Positions 18,383-27,320 of a stretch of DNA of 64,000 nucleotides are shown here, piece after piece; the first letter of the stretch is position 1; the number at the start of each line of letters is the position of its first letter. The notes under the pieces are model-generated. The model made no database searches, was not told the origin of the DNA, and saw only the letters and a list, made by a program, of their open reading frames with translations. The DNA comes from an uncultured Opitutales bacterium (lineage in GTDB: Bacteria > Verrucomicrobiota > Verrucomicrobiia > Opitutales > Coraliomargaritaceae), in the NCBI GenBank assembly GCA_937775295.1, contig CALKBZ010000003.1:124001-188000 (forward strand), given 5' to 3'. Position numbers and translations under genes: made by a program.

Positions 18383-19576
18383 ATGTTACCGTTACTGTCG
18401 TTTCCCTTGTTTGGGTGTCAAGTGGATAGGCGGGCGTTGTGCTTTGATTTGACGCCGATTCGCTGGATTTGCGCGGCGTTGGTTGTATTGGGTGTTTTTT
18501 TGGTGCCGTCGGTTGCGGGTGCACAGGAGAGCTTGCCGCTGCGTGCGCCACTGGGCTTGGTATGGGAGGTGCTACTGTTAGACGGGAAACGGTATTACCC
18601 CGAAGTGTCGACTTTGGTTGAGACGTATGAAGCTCAGGTGGGCACTCGATTGGTACCGAGCAAGCGTGGCAAGGTAGGCATTAAAGTAAACACGCGGAGT
18701 GGTCGTGGTTTGAGCACGCCGTTGCCGTTGCTTCGAGCAGTGATCAAATTATTGGAAGCACGAGGCTTTGCGCGCGAGTCGATCTTGATTGTGGACTATT
18801 CAGCGTATCAGCTGCGGCAAGCTGGTATCATGCCTGCGATCAGTTCGGATCTGCGCGATTTTGAGGGTTGCCCAGTGTATGCGCTCGATAGTGAGCAGCA
18901 TTATGATTTGGATTGGTTTTATGATAGCCCGCTGCCGCCGAGCTTAAATCAAGAGCCGCAGTTGTTCGGCGGCTTGGGGCGCGGCAGTAGTGCGCTGAAG
19001 ACAGGTGCGAAGGAGCGGAAAAGTTTTTTGGCCGCGCCACTTTTGTTTCAGGTGGATTTTTGGTTGAATTTGGCGGTCGGCGTGGATGATCCTGCACTGG
19101 GCGTAGATGGTGCCTTGGCAAATGCGACTTTGTGGAATGTTAGTAACAGCCAGCGTTTTCTTGGCAATGAGGCGACTGCTTCGTCGGCTATTGCAGAAAT
19201 TGCTGCGATTCCGGAGCTGAACGAGCGAATGGTGCTGCATTTTATTTCGCTGGATCGCTATCAGTATATTGGTGGTCCGCTGTTTAGATCCCGCTATTCT
19301 CGATCGGAGCCGTTGCTGTGGATGAGTTCCGATCCAGTGGCCATTGATCGCTTGTTGTGTGATAGGATCAATCAGCATCGGCTGTTGGACGGGTTCCCAG
19401 AGATTTCGCCGCTGCCGCGCCAGTTGCCCTTTGCCGCCAGTCTTGGCTTGGGAGTGTTTGAGAAATCGCGTATTCGTTTGCAGCGTTTGGTGTTGGTTGC
19501 TCCGGCAAAAAACGACCAATCATTTTCAGAGGAGGACCATGGGATTACCTCGAATGGCGACTTCGAGCTAGAATAA
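18383..19576 (+). CDS. DUF362-like secreted protein
   Basis: Start placed at the ATG at 18383; the frame is open further upstream but that part overlaps the divergent TPR gene. A hydrophobic signal segment ICAALVVLGVFLVPSVAGA follows about 25 residues in. The mature protein resembles DUF362 proteins: KVGIKVNTRSGRGLSTPLPLLRAVIKLL, then a SILIVDYSAY strand. No Cys motif for an iron-sulfur cluster was found, unlike many DUF362 members. Function is unknown. About 60 bp before nuoA. Confidence 0.65.
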   Translation: MLPLLSFPLFGCQVDRRALCFDLTPIRWICAALVVLGVFLVPSVAGAQESLPLRAPLGLVWEVLLLDGKRYYPEVSTLVETYEAQVGTRLVPSKRGKVGIKVNTRSGRGLSTPLPLLRAVIKLLEARGFARESILIVDYSAYQLRQAGIMPAISSDLRDFEGCPVYALDSEQHYDLDWFYDSPLPPSLNQEPQLFGGLGRGSSALKTGAKERKSFLAAPLLFQVDFWLNLAVGVDDPALGVDGALANATLWNVSNSQRFLGNEATASSAIAEIAAIPELNERMVLHFISLDRYQYIGGPLFRSRYSRSEPLLWMSSDPVAIDRLLCDRINQHRLLDGFPEISPLPRQLPFAASLGLGVFEKSRIRLQRLVLVAPAKNDQSFSEEDHGITSNGDFELE

Positions 19577-19635
19577 TTACTGTTGTACGAAGAAACACCT
19601 TGAACTGGGACGAAAATCGTCCTTCTTTCCTAGAT

Positions 19636-20010
19636 ATGCAGATCGCGGACTATTATCCGATTCTTATTCAAATTTCTATCGCATCCAGTATCGGTGCGGT
19701 CGTTCTAATAGCGTCGCATATTTTTGGGCAGCGCGGCACTTCGGTTGGCGTCAAGGATACACCTTACGAGTGTGGTATGTTGGCTGAAGGATCAGGCCAT
19801 GCGCGGTTTGCGGTGAAGTTCTATGTTACTGCGATGCTTTTTATCCTGTTCGATATTGAAGTCATCTTTCTGGTGCCTTGGGTACTAGTTTTTCGCGAGT
19901 TCCTTGCTGCAAGTTTGCCTATTTTATTGCCGATTTTCTTCTTCCTCTTTGTGATGGTCCTTGGACTTTTCTACGAGTTGAAAAAGGGTGCGATTGAGTG
20001 GGATCAGTAA
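19636..20010 (+). CDS. nuoA: NADH-quinone oxidoreductase subunit A
   Basis: Membrane subunit of respiratory complex I. Three helices (about residues 5-27, 50-72, 80-105) and the family motif DTPYECGM with the conserved E-C, then RFAVKFYVTAMLFILFDIEVIFL, are clear. Start chosen at the ATG at 19636 (QIADYYPIL); a TTG at 19600 would add 12 residues. The other thirteen nuo genes are not next to it: upstream is the DUF362-like gene and downstream the EIIA-cyclase fusion, so it is detached from its operon. Confidence 0.95.
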   Translation: MQIADYYPILIQISIASSIGAVVLIASHIFGQRGTSVGVKDTPYECGMLAEGSGHARFAVKFYVTAMLFILFDIEVIFLVPWVLVFREFLAASLPILLPIFFFLFVMVLGLFYELKKGAIEWDQ

Positions 20011-20114
20011 ACTGGTCAGGCTTGGCTGGTTCGCAGTGTTCTCGTTTAGTTGTTTGGTCTGGGCCTCTGGGTTCATGCCCTGCTATTATTTATTTTGTTA
20101 TTTATTCAAACCCT

Positions 20115-20144
20115 TTGACAATAGACGCTCACGTTTCACATATA
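20115..20144 (+). promoter_or_regulatory. Sigma-70-like promoter very close to the EIIA-cyclase start codon
   Basis: TTGACA at 20115-20120, 18-bp spacer, CATATA at 20139-20144 (or TATAAA 20141-20146 with a 20-bp spacer). The ATG is at 20149, so initiation at the usual distance would fall on or next to the start codon, giving a leaderless or nearly leaderless mRNA. Seen in sequence only; start site not proven. Confidence 0.5.
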
Positions 20145-20148
20145 AACT

Positions 20149-21507
20149 ATGCGTATTGACCGTTACATCGCTCAAAATCGTGTGATCGATCTTGAGAGCA
20201 CCGACTTCAAGGGTGCGTTGTCGGAACTTCTGAACGTTTGCGATTTATCGAAAGACAGGAAGCTTACGCACAAGGGGTTGTTGAAAGATTTGTTGGCTCG
20301 GGAGAAGCAAATGACGACTTATTTAGGCAGCGGTGTGTGTTTACCCCACACGCGAGTGCCGATGAAGCGCAACTATATGATTGCCGTGGGGCGTTGTCCG
20401 AATGGGTTGCGCTATGAGGGACAAACTGAGTACCAAGGGGTCCGTTACGTCTTTCTACTGCTCGCATCTGAAAACGCGCGGAGTTATTTGTATAGCTTAG
20501 CGTCGCTGGCTCGTGTGTTTCAGGATGATTCGCGCATGGAGCGCTTGGTCGCGGCCGAGTCGTTGCCAGACTTTCGTCGTGAGCTGAAGTCGGTGTTCGG
20601 CGGGGATGGAGTTAAGCCGCGTCGACGCCATGATCGGTTTAATAATTTAATTTTGAGGGAGGCGGCAAAGATCGCTAAGGGCGCGAACTGCACGTCGGTG
20701 TTGGTTTTTGGTGATACTTTTGGCGGTGGGGTCGAAGTGGGGCGAGTGTTTAAGGGGTTTAAAACAGTGCTGATCGCACATGGCACATCAGATTCAGTGA
20801 CAGAGCGTCAAGATATTGATGCAATCTTGCCGATTCGTTCGTTTAGTAATCATCGCTTTTCTCAATTGCGCAGTGCGGTGTTGATTGGCCTGACGCGCGG
20901 TATATTTTCCAGTACTGAGCGCCTGTGCTGTGTGGGTGGGCTGCCAAAAAGTAATCAATTCGACAGTATTACGGTGGTCGATGTGGAGCGTGAATTTCAG
21001 ACCATGCTGATGCAGAAGTCCGACATGCTGCCGGCGGGAGTCAAAGCTGAGGTGGTTGAACGCGTGCTCGCCATTGCCACTGAGCTTGCTGTTGAAGGCC
21101 GTGAGGGGCACCCTGTCGGTTGCTTGTTTGTATTAGGCAATTCAGATAAAATTGTTGAATACACCAAGCCGCTTATCTTGAATCCATTCTACGGCTATAA
21201 GGATGAGGATCGAAATATCCTTAACCCGTTCATGGATGAAACGGTCAAAGAGCTCTCTTCGATTGATGGGGCATTTATTATTCGAGGTGATGGGGTGTTG
21301 ATTTCCGCAGGTTCGTTGATTCATGCGCCGGACTATACACATAACTTGCCAAGTGGCCTAGGTAGTCGTCATGCCGCGGCTGCTTCGATCACTCAGGTTG
21401 AAGATTGCCTCTGTGTGGTCGTTTCCGGTAGCACTGGTCAGGTCACACTGTTTCGTCGCGGCGAGATGCTGCCGTTGATCGAAAAAGCGCTGGTGCGTAA
21501 TAGTTGA
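20149..21507 (+). CDS. PTS EIIA domain fused to a DacZ-like diadenylate cyclase
   Basis: 452 residues in three parts. Residues 1-150 are a mannitol/fructose-type EIIA domain: LLAREKQMTTYLGSGVCLPH with the phosphorylatable His at 67. Residues 160-290 match the pyruvate-kinase C-terminal-like domain of archaeal DacZ (ILREAAKIAKGANCTSVLVF). Residues 300-452 are a DisA_N/DAC domain: LFVLGNSDKIV, then LNPFYGY, the DGA motif at 373-375, and GSRHAAAASIT at 405-415 with the R-H pair; the usual third residue of RHR is Ala, as I recall for DacZ-type enzymes. The domain would make c-di-AMP from two ATP. No transmembrane helix. Inference: phosphorylation of His67 by the PTS controls c-di-AMP output. Confidence 0.88.
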   Translation: MRIDRYIAQNRVIDLESTDFKGALSELLNVCDLSKDRKLTHKGLLKDLLAREKQMTTYLGSGVCLPHTRVPMKRNYMIAVGRCPNGLRYEGQTEYQGVRYVFLLLASENARSYLYSLASLARVFQDDSRMERLVAAESLPDFRRELKSVFGGDGVKPRRRHDRFNNLILREAAKIAKGANCTSVLVFGDTFGGGVEVGRVFKGFKTVLIAHGTSDSVTERQDIDAILPIRSFSNHRFSQLRSAVLIGLTRGIFSSTERLCCVGGLPKSNQFDSITVVDVEREFQTMLMQKSDMLPAGVKAEVVERVLAIATELAVEGREGHPVGCLFVLGNSDKIVEYTKPLILNPFYGYKDEDRNILNPFMDETVKELSSIDGAFIIRGDGVLISAGSLIHAPDYTHNLPSGLGSRHAAAASITQVEDCLCVVVSGSTGQVTLFRRGEMLPLIEKALVRNS

Positions 21508-21608
21508 TCGTTGAAGATTGATGATGCCTCCAGCATTTTGTCTGAATTCAGCTAAAGAACTGATTTCCAGTTCGCCTACAAACAACTTTTCACAAATAAC
21601 TGTCCACT

Positions 21609-22421
21609 ATGTCTCGTATTGAAAAAGCCTTTGCCACTGCCCGTGCCGAAAATCGCGCCGCCTTTGTTGCTTATCTGTGTGCTGGCGATCCTGACTTTGA
21701 AACATCTGTCAAAGCATGCCGTGCGGTGATTAATGCAGGCGTCGATGTACTGGAGCTGGGTGTGCCATTCTCGGATCCGCTCGCGGATGGACCGACCAAT
21801 CAACTGGCCGCGCAACGTGCACTTGAAAGTGGCAGCACCAACGGCCGTGTGCTCGATTTAGTTAAAGCAGTGCGTGCATTTAGCGACGTGCCGATAGTTT
21901 TTTATACCTACTACAATTTGGTCTTCGCTTGGGGCAGTGAGGCGTATGCTAAGCAAGCAAAAGCTGCGGGGGTAGATGGCATACTCACTTTGGATCTACC
22001 GCCGGAAGAAGCTGGCGATCATTTGGCAGCGTGTGATAAGCATGGACTGCAAACCGTTTTTATCGTCGCACCGACCACTCCAGACTCGCGCTTGGAAACG
22101 ATCTGTCAGGCAGCGACTGGATTTGTCTATTACGTTTCGCGTGAAGGAGTCACCGGTGAGCAAGCTGCGATGTCGGATGGGATTAAGGCACGCGTTGATG
22201 CGATTAAGCAGTATACCGATCTACCAGTCGTGGTTGGCTTCGGTATTTCCAATGCCGATCATGTCAAAACAGTCGCACAGGCAGCCGACGGCGTCGTCGT
22301 CGGCAGTGCAATTGTAAACTGCATTGCAGAGAATATCGGTGTTGCGGCTGCGATTGAGTCGGCACTAACTTCGAAAATGAATGCCCTGGCTGAGGGCAAT
22401 TCCTTGGCGAAATCCTATTGA
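21609..22421 (+). CDS. trpA: Tryptophan synthase alpha chain
   Basis: Splits indole-3-glycerol phosphate and channels indole to TrpB. 270 residues forming a TIM barrel. The catalytic Glu is in VLELGVPFSDPLADGP and the Asp in the same stretch (SDPLADGP); the phosphate-binding loop GFGIS and GSAIV close the barrel. No trpB or other trp gene lies next to it, so it stands outside a trp operon here. Confidence 0.97.
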   Translation: MSRIEKAFATARAENRAAFVAYLCAGDPDFETSVKACRAVINAGVDVLELGVPFSDPLADGPTNQLAAQRALESGSTNGRVLDLVKAVRAFSDVPIVFYTYYNLVFAWGSEAYAKQAKAAGVDGILTLDLPPEEAGDHLAACDKHGLQTVFIVAPTTPDSRLETICQAATGFVYYVSREGVTGEQAAMSDGIKARVDAIKQYTDLPVVVGFGISNADHVKTVAQAADGVVVGSAIVNCIAENIGVAAAIESALTSKMNALAEGNSLAKSY

Positions 22422-22532
22422 GCTGCAGTCCCCTCGGAGAGCCATAGCAGCGTCTGTGGAGGCGGTGCAAATATGTTCTGCTATTGACCCATATCGGGAT
22501 TTCACCAGTTTCTATCGTAGATTGGGTAATAC

Positions 22533-23156
22533 ATGAGTATGCACACACACAGTGACGATCAGATGGCCTGTCCTTCATGTGACCACTTGTATGATATGTC
22601 AGGCTTAGAGCAGGGACAACAGGCTCGTTGTGGGACCTGTAATCATCTTCTCGCTACATATCGCGAGCATGCGTATGCGCATGTGGTGGCATTTTCTATC
22701 AGTGCTTTGATATTCTTTGTATTGGCATGTTGCTTTCCTTTTATGTCCTTTAAGTCGAGTGGCATGGAGAGTGTCATGACGCTGCCGCAAGCAATTACGC
22801 AGATTAAAGGTGAAGGGATGTGGGATCTCGCAATTTTAGTGGCTTGTTTTATTTTAATCATTCCTGCCTTGGTGATGGCTTTAACTGCAGCACTGGGAAT
22901 TTCGCTTTTAGCTGGCTGGCGAAATCACTGGGCAAAGGATGTCGCAAAGTTGATTTTTCATTTGCAGGTGTGGAGCATGGTAGAGGTTTTTTTTATTGGG
23001 GTCTTGGTTAGTTTGTTTAAAATTGCAGATATGGCGACGGTGGGTGTCGGTATTGCGTTTTGGAGCTATGCGGCGTTTGCCATTTTCTTTACGCTCGCAC
23101 TTTCTAACTTGGACACCTTTCAGACATGGAAAAACTTGGAGGAGCTTGAGCCATGA
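22533..23156 (+). CDS. pqiA: PqiA-like integral membrane protein, first copy
   Basis: 207 residues. A cysteine pair pattern CPSC...CGTC (about residues 14-35) makes an N-terminal zinc ribbon; four hydrophobic segments follow, with the family-typical YAHVVAFSISALIFFVLACCFPFMS and LPQAITQI. In Escherichia coli PqiA is one protein holding two such halves; here each half is its own gene, this one overlapping the next by 4 bp (ATGA). Part of a four-gene operon for lipid transport across the envelope. Confidence 0.9.
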   Translation: MSMHTHSDDQMACPSCDHLYDMSGLEQGQQARCGTCNHLLATYREHAYAHVVAFSISALIFFVLACCFPFMSFKSSGMESVMTLPQAITQIKGEGMWDLAILVACFILIIPALVMALTAALGISLLAGWRNHWAKDVAKLIFHLQVWSMVEVFFIGVLVSLFKIADMATVGVGIAFWSYAAFAIFFTLALSNLDTFQTWKNLEELEP

Positions 23157-23767
23157 GCCGTGTGACTGCTGCTTCCAAAGGTCTGGCGTCGTGCCACTTG
23201 TGTCAGAAGGTTGCAAGTGTCGAGCTGGATAAGTGCCCGCGATGTGGAACTGCGCTACATTCGCGTAAATCGAATAGTTTGAATCGTACGTTGGCCTTAC
23301 TTTGCACCGCGACGATTTTATATATTCCGGCTAATATTTGGCCAATTATGATTACCGATCAGTTTGGTAGTTCGATCGAGAGTACGATCCTCGGAGGTGT
23401 GGTGCTGTTGATCCAGATGGACTCGATACCTGTCGCTGTGATCATATTTATTGCCAGTGTGATGGTGCCCGTCGGGAAGCTGCTATCTTTATTTTATTTA
23501 TGTTGGACGCTTAAGTCCGGCTCGTCGGTGAGCCCTCGGCAGCGCACGATTGCTTACCGTATTACGGAGTTGATCGGTAAGTGGTCGATGATCGATGTGT
23601 TTGTGGTGTCGATTCTAGTGGCGCTGGTTCACATCGGAAAAATCTTGGTGATTCGTCCCGGGATTGCTTCAATTACATTTGCAGCTTTAGTGATCGTGAC
23701 GATGATCGCGTCTAAGGGATTCGACCCTAGATTATTTTGGGATAAAGAGGCAGAAAATCATGAATGA
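23153..23767 (+). CDS. pqiA: PqiA-like integral membrane protein, second copy
   Basis: 204 residues, the second PqiA half. Zinc-ribbon cysteines CHLC and CPRC, then hydrophobic helices (ATILYIPANIWPIMI, IPVAVIIFIASVMVPVGKLLSLFY, MIDVFVVSILVALVHIG). It starts inside the stop codon of the first half and overlaps pqiB by 8 bp, so the four genes are almost certainly one transcript with coupled translation. Confidence 0.9.
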   Translation: MSRVTAASKGLASCHLCQKVASVELDKCPRCGTALHSRKSNSLNRTLALLCTATILYIPANIWPIMITDQFGSSIESTILGGVVLLIQMDSIPVAVIIFIASVMVPVGKLLSLFYLCWTLKSGSSVSPRQRTIAYRITELIGKWSMIDVFVVSILVALVHIGKILVIRPGIASITFAALVIVTMIASKGFDPRLFWDKEAENHE

Positions 23768-25376
23768 TATAGCTAAACCTACTATAGATAAGCGTAATCG
23801 TCTCTCGGTGATATGGATTATACCGCTTGTTTCATTTGCGTTAGGCCTATGGATGATCGTCGAGAAGAAAATGTCTGAAGGGCCTTTGGTACATGTCAGC
23901 TTTGAGACGGCTGAAGGCATCGTTGCCGCTAAGACAAAGATCAAGTATCTGAATGTTGAAGTCGGTCAGGTCGAAGCGATTTCGTTGAATGATTCAATGG
24001 ATGGAGTGCTGGCTTCAGTGCGTATTGATCATGATGCAAAACACTTACTGTTCAAAGACACTCAGTTTTGGGTCGTTCGTGCTCGAGTTGGAGCTGGAAG
24101 TGTGACCGGTTTGGGCACTTTGCTGGGAGGTGCGTATCTGGAGTTGTCGCCGGGGCAGGAAAAGGCGATGAACTTTGAGTATGTCGGTTTGGAGACCCCG
24201 CCGTTGACCCCCGCTGGCGCCGCTGGTATTAAGCTAAATCTGTATAGCGAACAAGCAGCCTCTGTGAGCACTGGCGATGTCGTCTTATATAATGGCTATA
24301 AAGTCGGTCGCGTTGAAGGTATGGGGTTTGATGAGGCGCAGCGACTTGTGCGCTACGATCTCTTTATTGATGCGCCCTTTGATCAACTCGTGAATGGCGC
24401 GGTGCGCTTCTGGAATGTCAGTGGTATTTCGGTTAACGCCTCATTAGGAGGGGTCGATATCAAGGCAGGTTCGTTGGATACGATCTTGCTCGGAGGTGTG
24501 GCCTTTTGCTTACCCGATGGGGTGCAGGCAGGGGCTCCAGTAACAGATGGTGCAGATTTTAAACTTTATGATAATTATGGAGCGTTACAGGAGCAGCCAT
24601 ATGAGTATTCGTTGGAGTATGTCGTCCAGTTTCGCCAATCGCTGCGTGGCCTTTTGCCTGGCGCCCCAGTGGAATATCGAGGGATTCCAATCGGCAGCGT
24701 GAGGCGGATTATGACGACTGAGCTATTGGCTGATCCTGAAGGGCAACGCGCGGCTGCAATCCCTGTGTTGATTAAGATCGAACCAGGTCGTTTGGGGCTG
24801 GCGGATACGCAAGAGTCGGTGGATCTGATTAAACATAGTTTGACTGAGAGTGTAGCTCAAGGGCTCCGGGCAAGCCTTGAGACTGGGAGCATCATTACGG
24901 GTAGTTTATTTATTAATATCGATTATTATGATGATGTTTCCTCGGCAGAACTTGGGGAATTTGATCAATATTCTTTGATTCCTAGTGTTGAAACTGGTTT
25001 CGCTCGAATTGAGCAGCAGCTCTCTGATTTCTTAACAAAGGTAAATGCATTGCCGATTGAACCAACGATACAGCATTTCGATAGCATGATCACCTCGATG
25101 GTCCAGCTCATGGAGTCAGTGGATGAGTTGTTGAATGATCGAGACACGCAAAAGTTAAGCGCGGAGATGACCGCGACATTGAAAGATGTACGTGAGATAC
25201 TCGGCGGTCTGTCTCCGGATGGTCAAATCTTTCAATCGATCGAGGGCAGCGTGAGTAAAATCAATCAGACACTTTATAATCTCGATGAACTAACACGGAC
25301 TCTCAGTGATAAGCCGAATGCATTGATTCTTCCAACCAACTACCCTTCAGATCCACTTCCAGGAGCCAATCACTAA
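23760..25376 (+). CDS. pqiB: MCE-family lipid transport protein PqiB
   Basis: 538 residues, close to E. coli PqiB (about 546). One N-terminal helix (VIWIIPLVSFALGLWMIV) anchors it in the inner membrane; then MCE/MlaD domains starting near VSFETAEGIVAAKTKIKY, KLNLYSEQAASVSTGDVVLYNGYKVGRV and VVQFRQSLRGLLPGAPVEYRGIPIG, and a helical C-terminus. PqiB hexamers are known to form a tube across the periplasm. The neighbouring PqiA and PqiC genes support this role. Confidence 0.93.
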   Translation: MNDIAKPTIDKRNRLSVIWIIPLVSFALGLWMIVEKKMSEGPLVHVSFETAEGIVAAKTKIKYLNVEVGQVEAISLNDSMDGVLASVRIDHDAKHLLFKDTQFWVVRARVGAGSVTGLGTLLGGAYLELSPGQEKAMNFEYVGLETPPLTPAGAAGIKLNLYSEQAASVSTGDVVLYNGYKVGRVEGMGFDEAQRLVRYDLFIDAPFDQLVNGAVRFWNVSGISVNASLGGVDIKAGSLDTILLGGVAFCLPDGVQAGAPVTDGADFKLYDNYGALQEQPYEYSLEYVVQFRQSLRGLLPGAPVEYRGIPIGSVRRIMTTELLADPEGQRAAAIPVLIKIEPGRLGLADTQESVDLIKHSLTESVAQGLRASLETGSIITGSLFINIDYYDDVSSAELGEFDQYSLIPSVETGFARIEQQLSDFLTKVNALPIEPTIQHFDSMITSMVQLMESVDELLNDRDTQKLSAEMTATLKDVREILGGLSPDGQIFQSIEGSVSKINQTLYNLDELTRTLSDKPNALILPTNYPSDPLPGANH

Positions 25377-25933
25377 TGAGAATACCACGATTACTTATCG
25401 CCGTCTCGAGCGTGCTCATTTCAGCTTGTTCAACCACGCCTCAAGCGCGTAGCACCTATTTGTTGCGTTCCAGTAGTCACGTGGGCACCGGGGAATTGGC
25501 GAAAGTGGGGGATGCGTATCTCGGCACTGTGCAGGTCGCGAGTTACATCGACCAGCCCGGCTTAGTGCTTGAGCTTGCGGAAGGTATGATTCACACCGCG
25601 AAGCAGCATCACTGGGCTGAACCCTTACGTGTGAGTCTGCGCGAATTCTTGAACGTAGAGATTTCGGCGGCAAACGAGGAGGCACTCGCTACGATTCCAC
25701 CTGGAGGAGCTGCAGCGGATCGTATCGACGTGAGAATCAGTCAGCTGCATGGCGATGCGCAGGGGCATGCTGTATTAGTTGCCAGCTGGAGTCTCAGTTC
25801 GGCAAAGCAGCGTCATGACTATCAGTTTGCTGAGACTGCGCCCCTCGATGGAGTCGGTTACGAGGCATTGGTGACAGCCGAGACTAAGCTGCTGGTTCAA
25901 TTGTCCAAGGCGATTGCCCATGAACTGAAGTGA
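25376..25933 (+). CDS. pqiC: PqiC-type outer-membrane lipoprotein (ABC-type transport auxiliary)
   Basis: 185 residues. The signal peptide LLIAVSSVLISAC ends in a lipobox with Cys about residue 18, predicting a lipidated protein. The mature part begins TYLLR, as in PqiC/YmbA proteins, and has the DQPGLVLEL block. Its ATG shares the last base of the pqiB stop, so it is the last gene of the pqi operon. Confidence 0.88.
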   Translation: MRIPRLLIAVSSVLISACSTTPQARSTYLLRSSSHVGTGELAKVGDAYLGTVQVASYIDQPGLVLELAEGMIHTAKQHHWAEPLRVSLREFLNVEISAANEEALATIPPGGAAADRIDVRISQLHGDAQGHAVLVASWSLSSAKQRHDYQFAETAPLDGVGYEALVTAETKLLVQLSKAIAHELK

Positions 25934-25957
25934 CGTTATGTGTGGCTCCATCCGGCC

Positions 25958-27206
25958 TCATCTTGACCAGCCGTCGATCTTCCAATTTGACTCCATGAGC
26001 TTACGGTCTCTGCCACCCTGTTCTGGAGTGAACCAAACCTCAAAGCGAGCTCCGTAGTACTGATCCCAATTGCCCTCGTAGATAGTAAAATCGAAGCTTG
26101 CGCGAAATAACTCATCTGGCTCGTCCGACCAGCCGATGAGTTCGGCCGAACTTTGTTTTAAGCTGTACTGCGATAGAGGAACTTCTCCGGTGATTTCGTA
26201 GGTCTTCAGGTATAGATTGCCGGGCTCGCCGGGATTACATCGGATGACTGCAGTATAGCGTCCATACCCCCCGGCGAGGGAGATGGAAGGCTCACCTCGT
26301 ATAATCGCTCCTGTGGGAAGCAGGGCCCGCGCGGATTCCAGGGGCGGATCTTTAAGCAGAGCCTCGAACTCAACCTGCAATTCTCGGACCGCAGCCTTAC
26401 TCATCCGCCGTTCTTCCGTTTCCGCCTGTTCCATGATCTCCACTGTCACCCCTTGCTCATGCCAAACGGCGTAACTTTGCTTCAGCCTAAACACTTGTTT
26501 AATCGGCAGAATAAGTTCTTTTCCCGAGGGTACTGGATCTGCTCCCCTCCTCCAGGTTTTTCCAGACAGGCCGATGCAAGTTCGGGTCTGGTAGTTTTGG
26601 GACTCATGTGGGTGAAGTGAGGAAAAATTGCCGTTGTTACTCGTTTGCCATTCTCCTTTTAGAAGCCACCTCCGCGTCGCCAATTCTTTACCATTCATTT
26701 GATGTCGACACCAAGCCGGAGAGGCGGACAGGTACCACTTTAGCAATTCGGGGTAATCACGGTGTAAGATTCCCATCGCGGGAATTGAGGGGAGAAAGGA
26801 AGCATCCGAGGTTCCGGTCGTTTCCAGCGTAGCGATCAGCGCCGCCTGAAAAGAATCCGGTCCTTTCCGGCTGGCTCGGATGAGGTGGCTGGCTGGTTGG
26901 ATCCAACAGGACTACGTTTTTCGGCAATGTGAGTTCGTTAGCAAAATTGTCCAGGTCTTCAGCCAACATCGAACCAAAGAACATCGCCATCACCGCCGGA
27001 GCCAGAGCAAGAAGACAGCACAGCAGACATCCAAGCGCCGCCAGGCCCCACTTCACTTTTTTTTGTATGAACCATCTGATCGCGCTCACTAGGAAAAATA
27101 ACAAGCCCAGTCCAAACACTAGGGCAAAGATCGCCGCAAGCCAGATGGGAATTAAAGCGACCGTCGCGCTGCCAAACAGTGCACTCAAACTAATTAGTAG
27201 GGGCAT
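25958..27206 (-). pseudogene. Frameshifted membrane protein of unknown function
   Basis: Two adjoining minus-strand frames form one protein. The first (ATG at 27206) encodes three hydrophobic segments and a Pro-rich linker with LTLPKNVVLLDPT. The second frame, open from about 26890 to 25958, encodes SFQAALIATLETTGTSDASFLPSIP, then a soluble domain with WFTPEQGG and ending NWKIDGW. A one-base change in the GGAAAGG run at about 26861-26868 would join them into about 415 residues. Either a recent pseudogene or a sequencing error. Family unknown to me, function unknown. Confidence 0.7.
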
Positions 27207-27320
27207 CAGGAACAGGCGCCAGGTAGTGGATCGGAAAATGCGTTCATCTTTAATAGCCTGTTGGGCTTAGCTTTCGATTGTCGATCCTTAGCCACTCACT
27301 CCTCCCTGCTGACGCCTTTT

